From: a virus
Virus record (IMG/VR): IMGVR_UViG_3300006752_000103
Location: 1-34,239 of that record
Length of the DNA stretch: 34,239 nucleotides
Reading direction: 5' to 3' (one strand)
Part shown: positions 8,293 through 14,321 of the stretch, one piece after another
Layout of the letters: each line of letters opens with the position of its first letter
Position numbering within the stretch: position 1 is the stretch's first letter
Translations under genes and position numbers: made by a program
The notes under the pieces: generated by a model
The model's database searches: none
Told to the model about the DNA's origin: nothing
What the model saw: the letters and a program-made list of their open reading frames with translations, nothing else

Positions 8293-9046
8293 CTGTCATA
8301 TCTTTCACATCTTTGTTTAAAACAACTAAACTTGTTGGCCTTATGGCCTGCATCCTGCGAACCAGTTCGAGGGCTTTCTTTGTAGCATCCTTGTCCAAGG
8401 CAACGAGCAATCTATCATAACGTCTCAAAGTTGACAAGTGGCTGTCCTGTAGGTTGGTTCCAAGAAGTGCTATCCCCGAAAGAAAACTAGATACACTGCA
8501 AGCACTAGCACAGTCTTCCAGAATAACACCGACACGGTTAGTTCCGCAGACGAAAGGATTACCTGATTTTCCATATCTCCACCATTTTGGTTTTTGGTTA
8601 ACAAGGCTACGACCAGCAGCATCAACAGTTCGCCTACCGTCTTTAATCAGGTAAACAACACGGTTCATTCTGAAGTCGTAACGAATATCGACACGCCCTG
8701 CAAGGTACGCATCATAGGCATTGACCCGCTTTAAGTATCGCACAGCTTCTTCACTGCGGGATATGGGGACAACAGTATCGGGAAGCTGGAACTCCGGTTC
8801 GCAAAGTGGTTCGCGAACTGGCGTTGTCTTTTTCAGCAAGGGGTGATATGGTGTGTCGGTTCGGATTCGGAATCCTGTTCGCCCACGAACCCCACAGTCT
8901 GCATGAAAGCAAAACCACAATCGTTCGCCGCTAGTATCCGAAACACTAAAGGTATTCTTCTTGCCGCAAGCAGGGCAGTCCATCCGCAGACGACCTTCCG
9001 ATGCTATTGACAAACCGTTCACATAATCTTTTAACCAAGCTGTCAT
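8252..9046 (-). CDS. DNA primase (zinc finger plus TOPRIM)
   Basis: Makes RNA primers for phage DNA replication. The N-terminal zinc finger has Cys24, Cys27, Cys46 and Cys51 (C-P-A-C then F-C-F-H-A-D-C-G). The TOPRIM part has Glu177 in V-I-L-E-D and the Asp218-x-Asp220 pair in V-A-L-D-K-D. At 264 residues it is much shorter than bacterial DnaG and lacks a helicase domain, which the next gene supplies as a separate protein. AGGAG precedes the start. It is the first gene of the leftward operon, driven by the promoter at 9067-9095. Confidence 0.92.
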   Translation of the reverse strand: MTAWLKDYVNGLSIASEGRLRMDCPACGKKNTFSVSDTSGERLWFCFHADCGVRGRTGFRIRTDTPYHPLLKKTTPVREPLCEPEFQLPDTVVPISRSEEAVRYLKRVNAYDAYLAGRVDIRYDFRMNRVVYLIKDGRRTVDAAGRSLVNQKPKWWRYGKSGNPFVCGTNRVGVILEDCASACSVSSFLSGIALLGTNLQDSHLSTLRRYDRLLVALDKDATKKALELVRRMQAIRPTSLVVLNKDVKDMTDDERITTFKKYLY

Positions 9047-9066
9047 GGGCTTCTCCTATGACCAGA

Positions 9067-9095
9067 CAAATAACCCACAATAAAAATTGTGTCAA
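9067..9095 (-). promoter_or_regulatory. Leftward promoter of the replication operon
   Basis: On the minus strand TTGACA is followed after exactly 17 bases by TATTTG, about 20 bases ahead of the primase start codon. The -35 box is perfect and the -10 box matches at three positions. It lies in the divergent region between the leftward replication genes and the rightward early genes. A second TTGACA at 9121 faces right, but its best -10 (TATGAA at 9141) has only a 14-base spacer, so the rightward promoter is uncertain. Confidence 0.6.
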
Positions 9096-9171
9096 CAGCA
9101 TTTTTTTAGTTGACGAACACTTGACAGCCGTGATACGCATTATGAACAGTAACCATACAGGTAAACCTAAT

Positions 9172-9321
9172 ATGTCTTTTACTATTAAAATAAACCCTAT
9201 AGCTAAACTATTAAGGGATAAAAAATACAAACATAAAACTGTTCCAGATAAAAAGAAATCTAAATTAAACAAACTTGCAAAGAAGGAAATGGATGATGGG
9301 AAGACCAGCAAAGATACCTGA
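9172..9321 (+). CDS. Small lysine-rich hypothetical protein
   Basis: A 49-residue, strongly basic protein (about one third Lys/Arg), with no recognisable family. The same frame opens farther upstream at 9142 and 9001, but the latter would run antisense through the primase gene, so an inner start is more likely. The ribosome binding site is weak (AGGT nine bases upstream). It is the first possible gene of the rightward early run and overlaps the next gene by 26 bases. It may be an early nucleic-acid-binding peptide; this is a guess from charge only. Confidence 0.4.
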   Translation: MSFTIKINPIAKLLRDKKYKHKTVPDKKKSKLNKLAKKEMDDGKTSKDT

Positions 9322-9505
9322 CCCAACAAAGACGTATAATCTGCTAATGTCTGTTGAACAATACGACAGCCTAGCAGGACACGCTGCACGATTGCAAAAG
9401 AAAAGCTTGGAGCAAGTTAGTGTAGGTGATTTAATGCGTGACGCGATTGAACTTTACATTGAAGCATTGGATGAAGATAATGACGCAAGCATCTCTACAA
9501 ACTAA
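9296..9505 (+). CDS. Small ribbon-helix-helix-like protein
   Basis: A 69-residue protein starting M-G-R-P-A-K-I-P. A strand-like piece (T-Y-N-L-L-M-S-V) is followed by two predicted helices (E-Q-Y-D-S-L-A-G-H-A-A-R-L and S-V-G-D-L-M-R-D-A-I-E-L-Y), which is the layout of ribbon-helix-helix regulators of the CopG/Arc kind. An early phage repressor or host-gene regulator is possible. ATG 9296 is chosen because AAGGAA lies seven bases ahead; upstream starts would extend into the lysine-rich gene. It overlaps the next gene by 26 bases. Confidence 0.7.
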   Translation: MGRPAKIPDPTKTYNLLMSVEQYDSLAGHAARLQKKSLEQVSVGDLMRDAIELYIEALDEDNDASISTN

Positions 9506-9746
9506 GAAACCTGCCATTGAAGTATGGAAACGCAAGGACGGTTCGTGGATTGTCAACGCACCTATCTCATCTGTTCGAATCGGTGAGACTGACCGCGAAC
9601 AGGTTAAGAAAAAGAATTGTGTTGATTATCTACTGGACATTTCCGTGTTCGTGGGAAAAAGTGAAAATGATTGCAGAAAGTGGCTTGACAGGAACCGTCA
9701 AGGCTTGGTAAAACTGGGGACACCTTACGAGGTGGCACAGTCCTGA
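9480..9746 (+). CDS. Hypothetical early protein
   Basis: An 88-residue protein without a recognised family. It begins M-T-Q-A-S and contains a beta-like stretch (E-V-W-K-R-K-D-G-S-W-I-V) and a basic segment near a single cysteine (K-K-K-N-C-V-D). The start at 9480 overlaps the end of the ribbon-helix-helix-like gene; a longer frame from 9438 is possible. The last 26 bases also form the first hairpin of the structured RNA described at 9721, so the coding 3' end and an RNA element appear to share sequence. Confidence 0.6.
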   Translation: MTQASLQTKKPAIEVWKRKDGSWIVNAPISSVRIGETDREQVKKKNCVDYLLDISVFVGKSENDCRKWLDRNRQGLVKLGTPYEVAQS

Positions 9747-9942
9747 AGTGGAGAATGTCGCTGAAAAGCGACCGAAACAGCAGGATTTTGAGTGTGGTAA
9801 CACACTGCATAAAAAGAGTTAGAACAGATTGCTTCATGGCGATTACTCTGGACTCTTAATAAAAGCAGGGGGAGTGGTTACCCTTTGTTTCCTTGGTTGG
9901 TTGGGAAGCGAGGTCAGATTTATTTCTGGCCTCGTTTTTTTT
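9721..9942 (+). ncRNA. Candidate structured RNA with tetraloop hairpins
   Basis: Five stems can be drawn by eye. A CACCT/AGGTG stem with TACG loop lies at 9721-9734. A stem of GTCGCT/AGCGAC with GAAA loop lies at 9757-9772. An AGTGTG/CACACT stem with GTAA loop lies at 9791-9806. An AAGAGTT/GACTCTT stem joins 9814-9820 to 9851-9857. The terminator hairpin closes the region at 9909-9942. TCCTG (9741-9745) can also pair with CAGGA (9781-9785) around the GAAA hairpin, and GGTAAC (9796-9801) could pair with GTTACC (9877-9882) as an alternative or pseudoknot. UNCG and GNRA loops are typical of selected RNA structure. No known RNA family was recognised. From 9747 on there is no convincing gene until 10003. 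Confidence 0.55.
9909..9942 (+). terminator. Rho-independent terminator
   Basis: A nine-pair stem (CGAGGTCAG with CTGGCCTCG, one G-T wobble) and an eight-base loop is followed directly by eight T. It ends transcripts from the first early genes and the structured RNA. A new promoter begins two bases after it. Confidence 0.88.
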
Positions 9943-9943
9943 G

Positions 9944-9972
9944 TTGACACCCCTTTTTGTTTCCGATATTGG
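9944..9972 (+). promoter_or_regulatory. Early rightward promoter
   Basis: TTGACA is followed after 17 bases by TATTGG. It lies immediately after the terminator and about 30 bases ahead of the next gene, so it restarts transcription for the block of small early genes. Confidence 0.55.
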
Positions 9973-10002
9973 TTATGTATCAACAGCCGATGGAGAAGTG
10001 AA

Positions 10003-10224
10003 ATGGCTAAGAATCAAAAGACTGAATGGGACATACTTAACGATAATCGTATCAATGTTTGGAAGACACTTTCCCTCGAACAGAAAAAAGCACTACACGG
10101 TTTGCAAACTGCATGGGAAGAATTGCAAGGTAGCTACAGAGAACTGTGCCATCCCACCTTTGATGACATCATAAAGATGGATGACGCTTATTATAGATTA
10201 CGCCGCGTATTGATTGAAGAGTAG
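10003..10224 (+). CDS. Hypothetical early protein
   Basis: A 73-residue, mostly helical protein (M-A-K-N-Q-K-T-E-W-D onward) with a Trp/Leu-rich first half and an acidic C-terminal end. No family recognised. GGAG lies seven bases before the start, and the gene follows directly on the promoter at 9944, making it the first gene of this early transcript. A much longer upstream frame from 9829 exists but would run through the terminator and is rejected. Confidence 0.75.
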   Translation: MAKNQKTEWDILNDNRINVWKTLSLEQKKALHGLQTAWEELQGSYRELCHPTFDDIIKMDDAYYRLRRVLIEE

Positions 10225-10234
10225 GAGAAAACCG

Positions 10235-10492
10235 ATGGCTAAAAAACTAACCCACGCAGAATATGCAGCTAAACACACAGAGATATTTGCTCGCATGTCT
10301 GCAAACTTTCTAGCCACCCCTTTGCCCAGTGATTGGGATACATGGGAAGAAGAAAAACTAGATAACTTCCTTAGTGACAACCACTGGCAACCGTTCGAGT
10401 ATTGGGATGTCAACGATGTCTATGAGTTGATTGACCAGCTAACGATTGACGTTATGAACCTGATGGGATTGGAGATGGGTAACGATGGCTAA
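10235..10492 (+). CDS. Hypothetical early protein
   Basis: An 85-residue acidic protein rich in Trp and Asp/Glu (D-W-D-T-W-E-E-E, Y-W-D-V-N-D-V-Y). No family recognised. AGGAG precedes the ATG at 10235, which is preferred over the in-frame start at 10214 inside the previous gene. It overlaps the next gene by eight bases. Small acidic early proteins of this kind often mimic DNA or bind host enzymes, but nothing here proves that. Confidence 0.75.
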   Translation: MAKKLTHAEYAAKHTEIFARMSANFLATPLPSDWDTWEEEKLDNFLSDNHWQPFEYWDVNDVYELIDQLTIDVMNLMGLEMGNDG

Positions 10493-10733
10493 TCCCTCAT
10501 GGTACGTTATCCAGCATCCGTTCACTCGACCAAACGTCAGCAACCCCTATCCATCCAGTTCGTTTGCCCTAGATGCAGCGGACAGGATACACGGTGAAAG
10601 CCTGCGCCGTGTTCGGATTGCAGACAACGAGGTTTGGATTGGTGGAGTTATTGTTTGCAGTCGTAGAAAAGCTATGGCATATAAGTTTAAGATAAAGGAT
10701 TGGGAAGGACGCTATTATGAGCAATCGCGGTGA
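10485..10733 (+). CDS. Hypothetical early protein
   Basis: An 82-residue protein that I do not recognise. The first half is Pro/Ser-rich (N-P-Y-P-S-S-S-F). The second half contains beta-like pieces (R-V-R-I-A-D-N-E-V-W-I-G-G-V-I-V-C) and a basic end. It overlaps the genes on both sides (8 and 17 bases), typical of translationally coupled phage genes. Confidence 0.7.
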   Translation: MANPSWYVIQHPFTRPNVSNPYPSSSFALDAADRIHGESLRRVRIADNEVWIGGVIVCSRRKAMAYKFKIKDWEGRYYEQSR

Positions 10734-10923
10734 TTATAAAGTCCGTGTTCGCGTTACTACTGAACGCGAGGTTATTGTTGAGGCAGACGGTTTTGATGAG
10801 GCTGAGATAAAGGCAATGGTAGAAGCAGTTACCCTAGTCGATGGATACGATGCTGAAGTTCTTTGGGCTGTAGAACATGGAAGCCTAAGTGATTGGGAGA
10901 AGAATGATGGCAACGATAACTAG
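10717..10923 (+). CDS. Hypothetical early protein
   Basis: A 68-residue acidic protein. A beta-strand pair (Y-K-V-R-V-R-V-T-T and R-E-V-I-V-E-A-D-G) precedes a helix (D-E-A-E-I-K-A-M-V-E-A-V), suggesting a small ferredoxin-like or MoaD-like alpha/beta fold; this is a guess. It overlaps the previous gene by 17 bases and the next by 17 bases. Confidence 0.7.
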   Translation: MSNRGDYKVRVRVTTEREVIVEADGFDEAEIKAMVEAVTLVDGYDAEVLWAVEHGSLSDWEKNDGNDN

Positions 10924-11233
10924 AACCTGTCTTGCTTGTGACGGTGGCGGCATTGCCGAATATGACAAACCGGTCACAGACTTTGCGAACGGCGGCTGGA
11001 TAACTAGCACCTATGGTAAGTGTGATGTTTGTGATGGTGAAGGTGACCTGCACGTTCTATCTGAATTTACTAGCTTGGATATCTTGGCGTTCCTAAATGA
11101 ATCAGCTAAAATTCTAGAGGATGCCGACATAGTTGACAGTACGTTGGATGACATATATGGTCACGTTAAGGACGCAAAAGATAAGGTGCGTGAATATATC
11201 AAATTTCATGGTTACGATGGAGATGACCGATGA
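10907..11233 (+). CDS. Small protein with DnaJ-type CxxCxGxG zinc motifs
   Basis: A 108-residue protein. Near the N-terminus it has C-L-A-C-D-G-G-G and then C-D-V-C-D-G-E-G, a pair of DnaJ-type cysteine motifs that should bind one zinc ion. The remaining two thirds are helical and acidic. There is no J domain. It is the second protein in the window with this motif, after the DNA polymerase. Starts at 10904 and 10907 are adjacent; the second is used. The gene overlaps the next by four bases (ATGA). It may mediate protein contacts with host chaperone or phage replication factors, which is inference. Confidence 0.72.
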   Translation: MATITRTCLACDGGGIAEYDKPVTDFANGGWITSTYGKCDVCDGEGDLHVLSEFTSLDILAFLNESAKILEDADIVDSTLDDIYGHVKDAKDKVREYIKFHGYDGDDR

Positions 11234-11454
11234 GCCAACCAAACAAACTACTCGACCCAAACAAAACATATTTAATCGGCGTATGGGATATGCCAATCTT
11301 TGTTATAGATAGTGAGACAGACGAACCTGTTACCAACCCCGATGGCACTGTTGCCTTGTTTAATATTTCAAACTATGATTATTCATATCTTTGCGATGGC
11401 GTAGATATAGATGAATTAGAATTGCGGGAAGAAGGAGACGACTATGATGACTAA
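11230..11454 (+). CDS. Hypothetical acidic protein
   Basis: A 74-residue, very acidic protein (C-terminus E-E-G-D-D-Y-D-D). The middle reads like a small beta sheet (T-Y-L-I-G-V-W-D and I-F-V-I-D-S). No known family. It begins in a four-base ATGA overlap and ends inside the start of the next gene, so it belongs to the coupled early block. Confidence 0.7.
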   Translation: MSQPNKLLDPNKTYLIGVWDMPIFVIDSETDEPVTNPDGTVALFNISNYDYSYLCDGVDIDELELREEGDDYDD

Positions 11455-11653
11455 AACCGACAAGATATGGCTGCAACTAACACACACAGAAGCCAATGCC
11501 CTGATGGTGATGCTAGACAGTGAGATAGAATCTTGTCACAACTACGGTGGTGGCATCGACCTAGATAACTGGGAAAACATAGACCTAGAAGCTTACAAGC
11601 TGCTGGCGTTTCACAAGTTCAAAACGTGGTACATGGAGAATTGCGATGGGTAA
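11447..11653 (+). CDS. Hypothetical early protein
   Basis: A 68-residue protein with no recognised family. It is rich in helices (L-T-H-T-E-A-N-A-L-M-V-M-L) and has two cysteines and several Trp. An adjacent ATG at 11444 is an alternative start. GGAG lies upstream, within the previous gene. The end overlaps the next gene by eight bases. Confidence 0.68.
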   Translation: MTKTDKIWLQLTHTEANALMVMLDSEIESCHNYGGGIDLDNWENIDLEAYKLLAFHKFKTWYMENCDG

Positions 11654-11849
11654 GGTCAAAGCTTGGGCGATGCAGCTAGAAGAAGACTTCTGGTATCTTG
11701 CTAACAGTAAGATAGGCAATTGCGAATATTTCGGTGAGTTTATGCAAGAGATGGAACAGCACCGCGATTTCTTGGGCTTGCGTGACGATAGAGAATATGC
11801 TGATATGTTGCGTGAAGCTTGGGACAATTACTGGAGTAAGTACATATGA
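11646..11849 (+). CDS. Hypothetical early protein
   Basis: A 67-residue, aromatic and acidic helical protein (E-E-D-F-W-Y-L-A-N, D-N-Y-W-S-K-Y). No family recognised. It overlaps the genes on both sides (8 and 4 bases), and ends in an ATGA junction. Probably one of the host-takeover peptides typical of this genome region, judged only by place and size. Confidence 0.68.
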   Translation: MGKVKAWAMQLEEDFWYLANSKIGNCEYFGEFMQEMEQHRDFLGLRDDREYADMLREAWDNYWSKYI

Positions 11850-12091
11850 GAACCGCTTATGAGTGCCGCCATACGCTAGCATACGCTTCGCCAAGCGCAA
11901 TCACCCCACGATACCCCAACGCGGCAAGCGACCCCCGCCTGACAAACACGGCTGACAAATACTTCACGCTAAGAAGACAAATCCGTGACAAAGAGTGGAG
12001 CCGCGAACCGGTGACAAACGCAGAACGTGACAAACTAGCCACACTAAAACAGGCATTGAACGATGACAAACACTACACGCCAAACTTCTGA
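11846..12091 (+). CDS. Hypothetical protein encoded across the TGACAAA repeats
   Basis: An 81-residue protein with no recognised family. The first half is Ala/Pro/Ser-rich. The second half is charged and helical (R-R-Q-I-R-D-K-E-W-S-R-E and A-T-L-K-Q-A-L-N-D-D). From about residue 32 its DNA contains the TGACAAA repeat cluster, which is read in more than one frame, so the repeats are not simply a protein repeat. The stop TGA is part of a repeat copy. It overlaps the next gene by 29 bases. The reading frame could be partly a by-product of the repeats. Confidence 0.5.
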   Translation: MRTAYECRHTLAYASPSAITPRYPNAASDPRLTNTADKYFTLRRQIRDKEWSREPVTNAERDKLATLKQALNDDKHYTPNF

Positions 12092-12133
12092 CAAATCGCC
12101 CACGCTAAAACGTGACAAATCAACCACGCTAAA
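11940..12133 (+). repeat. Cluster of TGACAAA direct repeats
   Basis: Eight exact TGACAAA copies start at 11940, 11953, 11986, 12012, 12028, 12064, 12089 and 12113, plus a degenerate AGACAAA at 11975. Several copies are followed by a second half of the form CACGCTAA (11965, 12101, 12126) or a close variant (CACACTAA at 12040). The best full unit is TGACAAATCAACCACGCTAA. Spacing varies from 13 to 36 bases and is not a multiple of three, so the repeat is a DNA or RNA signal rather than a peptide repeat. Confidence 0.85.
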
Positions 12134-12269
12134 TCCTGCGTATCGTTGCGATGATTGCGGGGAACCAGCGATGGTTCGCGAACCGGTGGGGCTGTCCTGT
12201 CCTAAATGTTATCTAAAAAAACAAGGGCAGCAAATAAAGGGGCTTGACCATGCCGGTTATTATCCTTAA
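12063..12269 (+). CDS. Small zinc-ribbon protein
   Basis: A 68-residue protein. After a Thr/Ser/Lys-rich leader encoded over the last TGACAAA copies, it has Y-R-C-D-D-C-G-E-P-A and then L-S-C-P-K-C-Y, a four-cysteine zinc ribbon. The start codon is itself part of a TGACAAA repeat (ATGACAAA). A later start is not obvious, so the leader may be real. The GTTCGCGAAC palindrome lies between the two cysteine pairs. Function unknown; such ribbons bind nucleic acid or act as assembly factors. Confidence 0.6.
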   Translation: MTNTTRQTSDKSPTLKRDKSTTLNPAYRCDDCGEPAMVREPVGLSCPKCYLKKQGQQIKGLDHAGYYP

Positions 12270-12308
12270 TGATAGGTAATTAACAAACCAACAAAGGAAC
12301 CCGAACCC

Positions 12309-12926
12309 ATGAACCATTCAGTTTTAAAAATATCCAAGATGACCGGCAAGCTTGCAGGCTTTCACGCAATCAGCACGAACACGCTAACAAATGATTTTTG
12401 TAAAAAGATGTATAGCAGCGGTAAGGAAAATTTAATCTGCACTAAATGCTATTCAATGGAAATGTTGCAGGGGTTGCGGAAAAATTGTGCGCCAGCTTGG
12501 CAGCATAACAGCGACATTTTATCAGGTGGAATAATCCCTGCCCATATGTTGCCAAATATTCTAGATGCCTTTTTCCGTTTTTCCGCCCATGGGGAATTGA
12601 TAAACGAAACGCATCTAGAAAACTTAAACCGGATTGCCGAATATAACCCGCATTGTACTTTTGCGCTTTGGACTAAACGAAAGGATATTGTTCAGAAATA
12701 TTATCGGCATAACCGCAAGCCTGAAAATATGATATTGATTTACAGCAACCCAACAATCAATCGCGTTATGGATAACGTGCCTGAGTTTTTCGACCGGACT
12801 TTCAATAATGTTGAAAAGCATTTTAAAGGAATAGAACAAAACTGCACTGGGCAGAAATGCCGCGATTGCCTGCTTTGTTATACAAAGGGTAACGGTGTGA
12901 CCCAAATTGTCGAAGCGGTCAAATGA
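12309..12926 (+). CDS. Cysteine-rich protein resembling the phage Gp88 family
   Basis: A 205-residue protein. The start K-M-T-G-K-L-A-G-F-H-A-I-S-T-N and the cysteines in D-F-C-K-K-M, I-C-T-K-C-Y-S and the C-terminal N-C-T-G-Q-K-C-R-D-C-L-L-C-Y resemble, from memory, the gene-product-88 family of phage proteins of unknown function. The clustered cysteines suggest zinc or an iron-sulfur cluster. A central A-L-W-T-K-R and I-L-I-Y-S-N-P could be core strands of an alpha/beta fold. AAAGGAA lies ahead of the ATG. Its stop codon is part of the distant repeat copy at 12924. Confidence 0.7.
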   Translation: MNHSVLKISKMTGKLAGFHAISTNTLTNDFCKKMYSSGKENLICTKCYSMEMLQGLRKNCAPAWQHNSDILSGGIIPAHMLPNILDAFFRFSAHGELINETHLENLNRIAEYNPHCTFALWTKRKDIVQKYYRHNRKPENMILIYSNPTINRVMDNVPEFFDRTFNNVEKHFKGIEQNCTGQKCRDCLLCYTKGNGVTQIVEAVK

Positions 12927-12944
12927 CAAATCAACCACGCTAAA
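12924..12944 (+). repeat. Distant exact copy of the TGACAAA repeat unit
   Basis: These 21 bases are identical to 12113-12133. The first three bases are the stop codon of the preceding gene. A partial third copy (TGACAAATCAAC) lies at 15257-15268, again overlapping an ATG. Confidence 0.9.
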
Positions 12945-13070
12945 CTTTTTGATTGGGGCTAGTATGTTACCTGCAATATCCTTGGTGGTTCGGGGGGATT
13001 GGGTGCGGTATTAGCAAAGGGTGTCGCGAGTCGCGGGGCGGCATCCATCTTTTTTATCTGAATTTTATTG

Positions 13071-13099
13071 TTGACCGATTCGGCGGCGGGTGGCATAAA
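13071..13099 (+). promoter_or_regulatory. Promoter ahead of the DUF932-like gene
   Basis: TTGACC is followed after 17 bases by CATAAA. It lies in the 230-base gap between the Gp88-like and DUF932-like genes. Apart from the repeat copy at its left end and this promoter I see nothing convincing in the gap; a 62-residue TTG-started frame across it is doubtful. Confidence 0.5.
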
Positions 13100-13156
13100 C
13101 AAATCAAGGCTGGTTGCAAAGACCATGCCAACAACCAATAGAAGGAATAACCAACC

Positions 13157-14155
13157 ATGTTTGATTTAATCCCAACCCAATCCCTTGATAATGCAAGGGC
13201 GAAAGGCAGCGACCTTTCATCTGTCCATCATGACGTTTTTGACGTTGCAGTGTATGAGCAGTTCGCCAGCTTCGAACCGGTGCCAGTTGAGGCCGTTGTC
13301 ACAAATGCCGATGGCATTGTTGAGCCGCAGCGCATGCCATACCATGCCTTGCGTAATACCCGAACGAACCGCGTTGTTGATGTGGTGCCGTTCAATCGTG
13401 AAACCTACAACCTGACACCCCATGCCGAACTTATGCTTGAACAATCCAGCATTTTGAACGGTTCCGGTTTGCGGGATTATCTGGGCAATGTTGAAGTTTG
13501 CGACCGTATCTATGAAGAGGGTTTGCGGGTTCATAGAACAATATATTTTCATGACCTAGTAGACCGCAGCCGGACAAGAACAGGCCAGCAGGATGATAGC
13601 CGGTGCCGCTTGGATATCTTTAACAGCGTAGATAAGACTTGGACGCTGCAAGTGTTCAGCGGTGCATATCGTGACCTTTGCCGCAATACGTTGGTTTTTG
13701 GCGGGGAAAAGGCATATCATCAGAAAGCCAAACATACTAAAAACATGAGTACAGGCGCACTTATAACTAAAGGCGTTTTGGGTCTCGAAATGTGGGATAA
13801 TCAGCGGGACACAATGCAAATGTATCGCGAAATCGGCATGACTGAAAAGCAGTTTAATGACGTTTTGATTGATTCCGGCATGATTGATAAGGCGGGAAAG
13901 GTTGCCGAAAATAACGATGAATTGAAGGTCAACCAAAAGAAGCTTGCCACCTTGCTTGACCTTTACAGCAAAGAAACCCGCGAACTAGGCCATACAATGT
14001 GGGCGGCATTTAATGCTTTGACCCACTGGTCAACACATTTGCCGGATGCCAATAAGGGCGGGCGGATTGAAAAGAAACAGCTTGATAAATCAATCGCGGT
14101 TCGTGACCTAATCCAGTCGGACGCATGGACAAGCTTCGGAAAGGTGGCAGCATGA
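13157..14155 (+). CDS. DUF932-like phage/plasmid protein
   Basis: A 332-residue protein resembling the DUF932 (phage/plasmid-like TIGR03299) family. The features are an N-terminal part ending in Y-H-A-L-R-N-T-R-T-N and V-V-P-F-N-R-E-T-Y, the central R-L-D-I-F-N-S-V, then V-F-S-G-A-Y-R-D-L-C-R-N-T-L-V-F-G, and helical C-terminal half. The function of the family is unknown; members occur on phages and plasmids near replication genes. GAAGGAA lies 12 bases before the ATG, a leader style shared with the neighbouring genes. It ends in an ATGA overlap with a tiny hydrophobic frame. Confidence 0.7.
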   Translation: MFDLIPTQSLDNARAKGSDLSSVHHDVFDVAVYEQFASFEPVPVEAVVTNADGIVEPQRMPYHALRNTRTNRVVDVVPFNRETYNLTPHAELMLEQSSILNGSGLRDYLGNVEVCDRIYEEGLRVHRTIYFHDLVDRSRTRTGQQDDSRCRLDIFNSVDKTWTLQVFSGAYRDLCRNTLVFGGEKAYHQKAKHTKNMSTGALITKGVLGLEMWDNQRDTMQMYREIGMTEKQFNDVLIDSGMIDKAGKVAENNDELKVNQKKLATLLDLYSKETRELGHTMWAAFNALTHWSTHLPDANKGGRIEKKQLDKSIAVRDLIQSDAWTSFGKVAA

Positions 14156-14199
14156 CCCCGCTTGAGTTTGTTTTGATGCTTTGGGTTTTGATAGGATAA
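14152..14199 (+). CDS. Possible 15-residue hydrophobic peptide
   Basis: A very short frame M-T-P-L-E-F-V-L-M-L-W-V-L-I-G begins in an ATGA overlap with the DUF932-like gene. It is almost wholly hydrophobic. It is followed six bases later by another small membrane-like frame. It may be a coupled membrane peptide or chance; length alone cannot decide. Confidence 0.3.
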   Translation: MTPLEFVLMLWVLIG

Positions 14200-14205
14200 T
14201 AAACC

Positions 14206-14283
14206 ATGGAAGCCTTGTATGTAATCTATCGCAGTCTGACCGTGCTGTTGATAATCGTGATAATAACAGCGGTCTATCTCTAA
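14206..14283 (+). CDS. Possible 25-residue membrane peptide
   Basis: The frame starts M-E-A-L-Y-V-I-Y-R-S and continues as one hydrophobic segment (L-T-V-L-L-I-I-V-I-I-T-A-V-Y-L), a clear single membrane helix with an N-terminal charged residue pair. The leader AATAAACC before the ATG resembles the other genes here but has no Shine-Dalgarno box. If real it is a single-pass membrane peptide of unknown role. Confidence 0.4.
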   Translation: MEALYVIYRSLTVLLIIVIITAVYL

Positions 14284-14321
14284 ACCAACCAACGCCCTGC
14301 GGGGCAGAAAGAACCACAAAA

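Noticed and set aside
9740-9786. Hammerhead-like ribozyme core (CTGA ... CGAAAC) near the GAAA hairpin
   Set aside because: The CTGANGA box is not present (CTGAAGTGG instead) and the cleavage-site stem cannot be drawn, so the likeness is limited to CGAAAC after a stem.
12244-12272. Promoter TTGACC-17-TAATGA ahead of the Gp88-like gene
   Set aside because: The -10 box is too poor to support on its own, though the place would make sense.
12953-13141. 62-residue frame between the Gp88-like and DUF932-like genes
   Set aside because: TTG start, no ribosome site, and it runs through the promoter at 13071.
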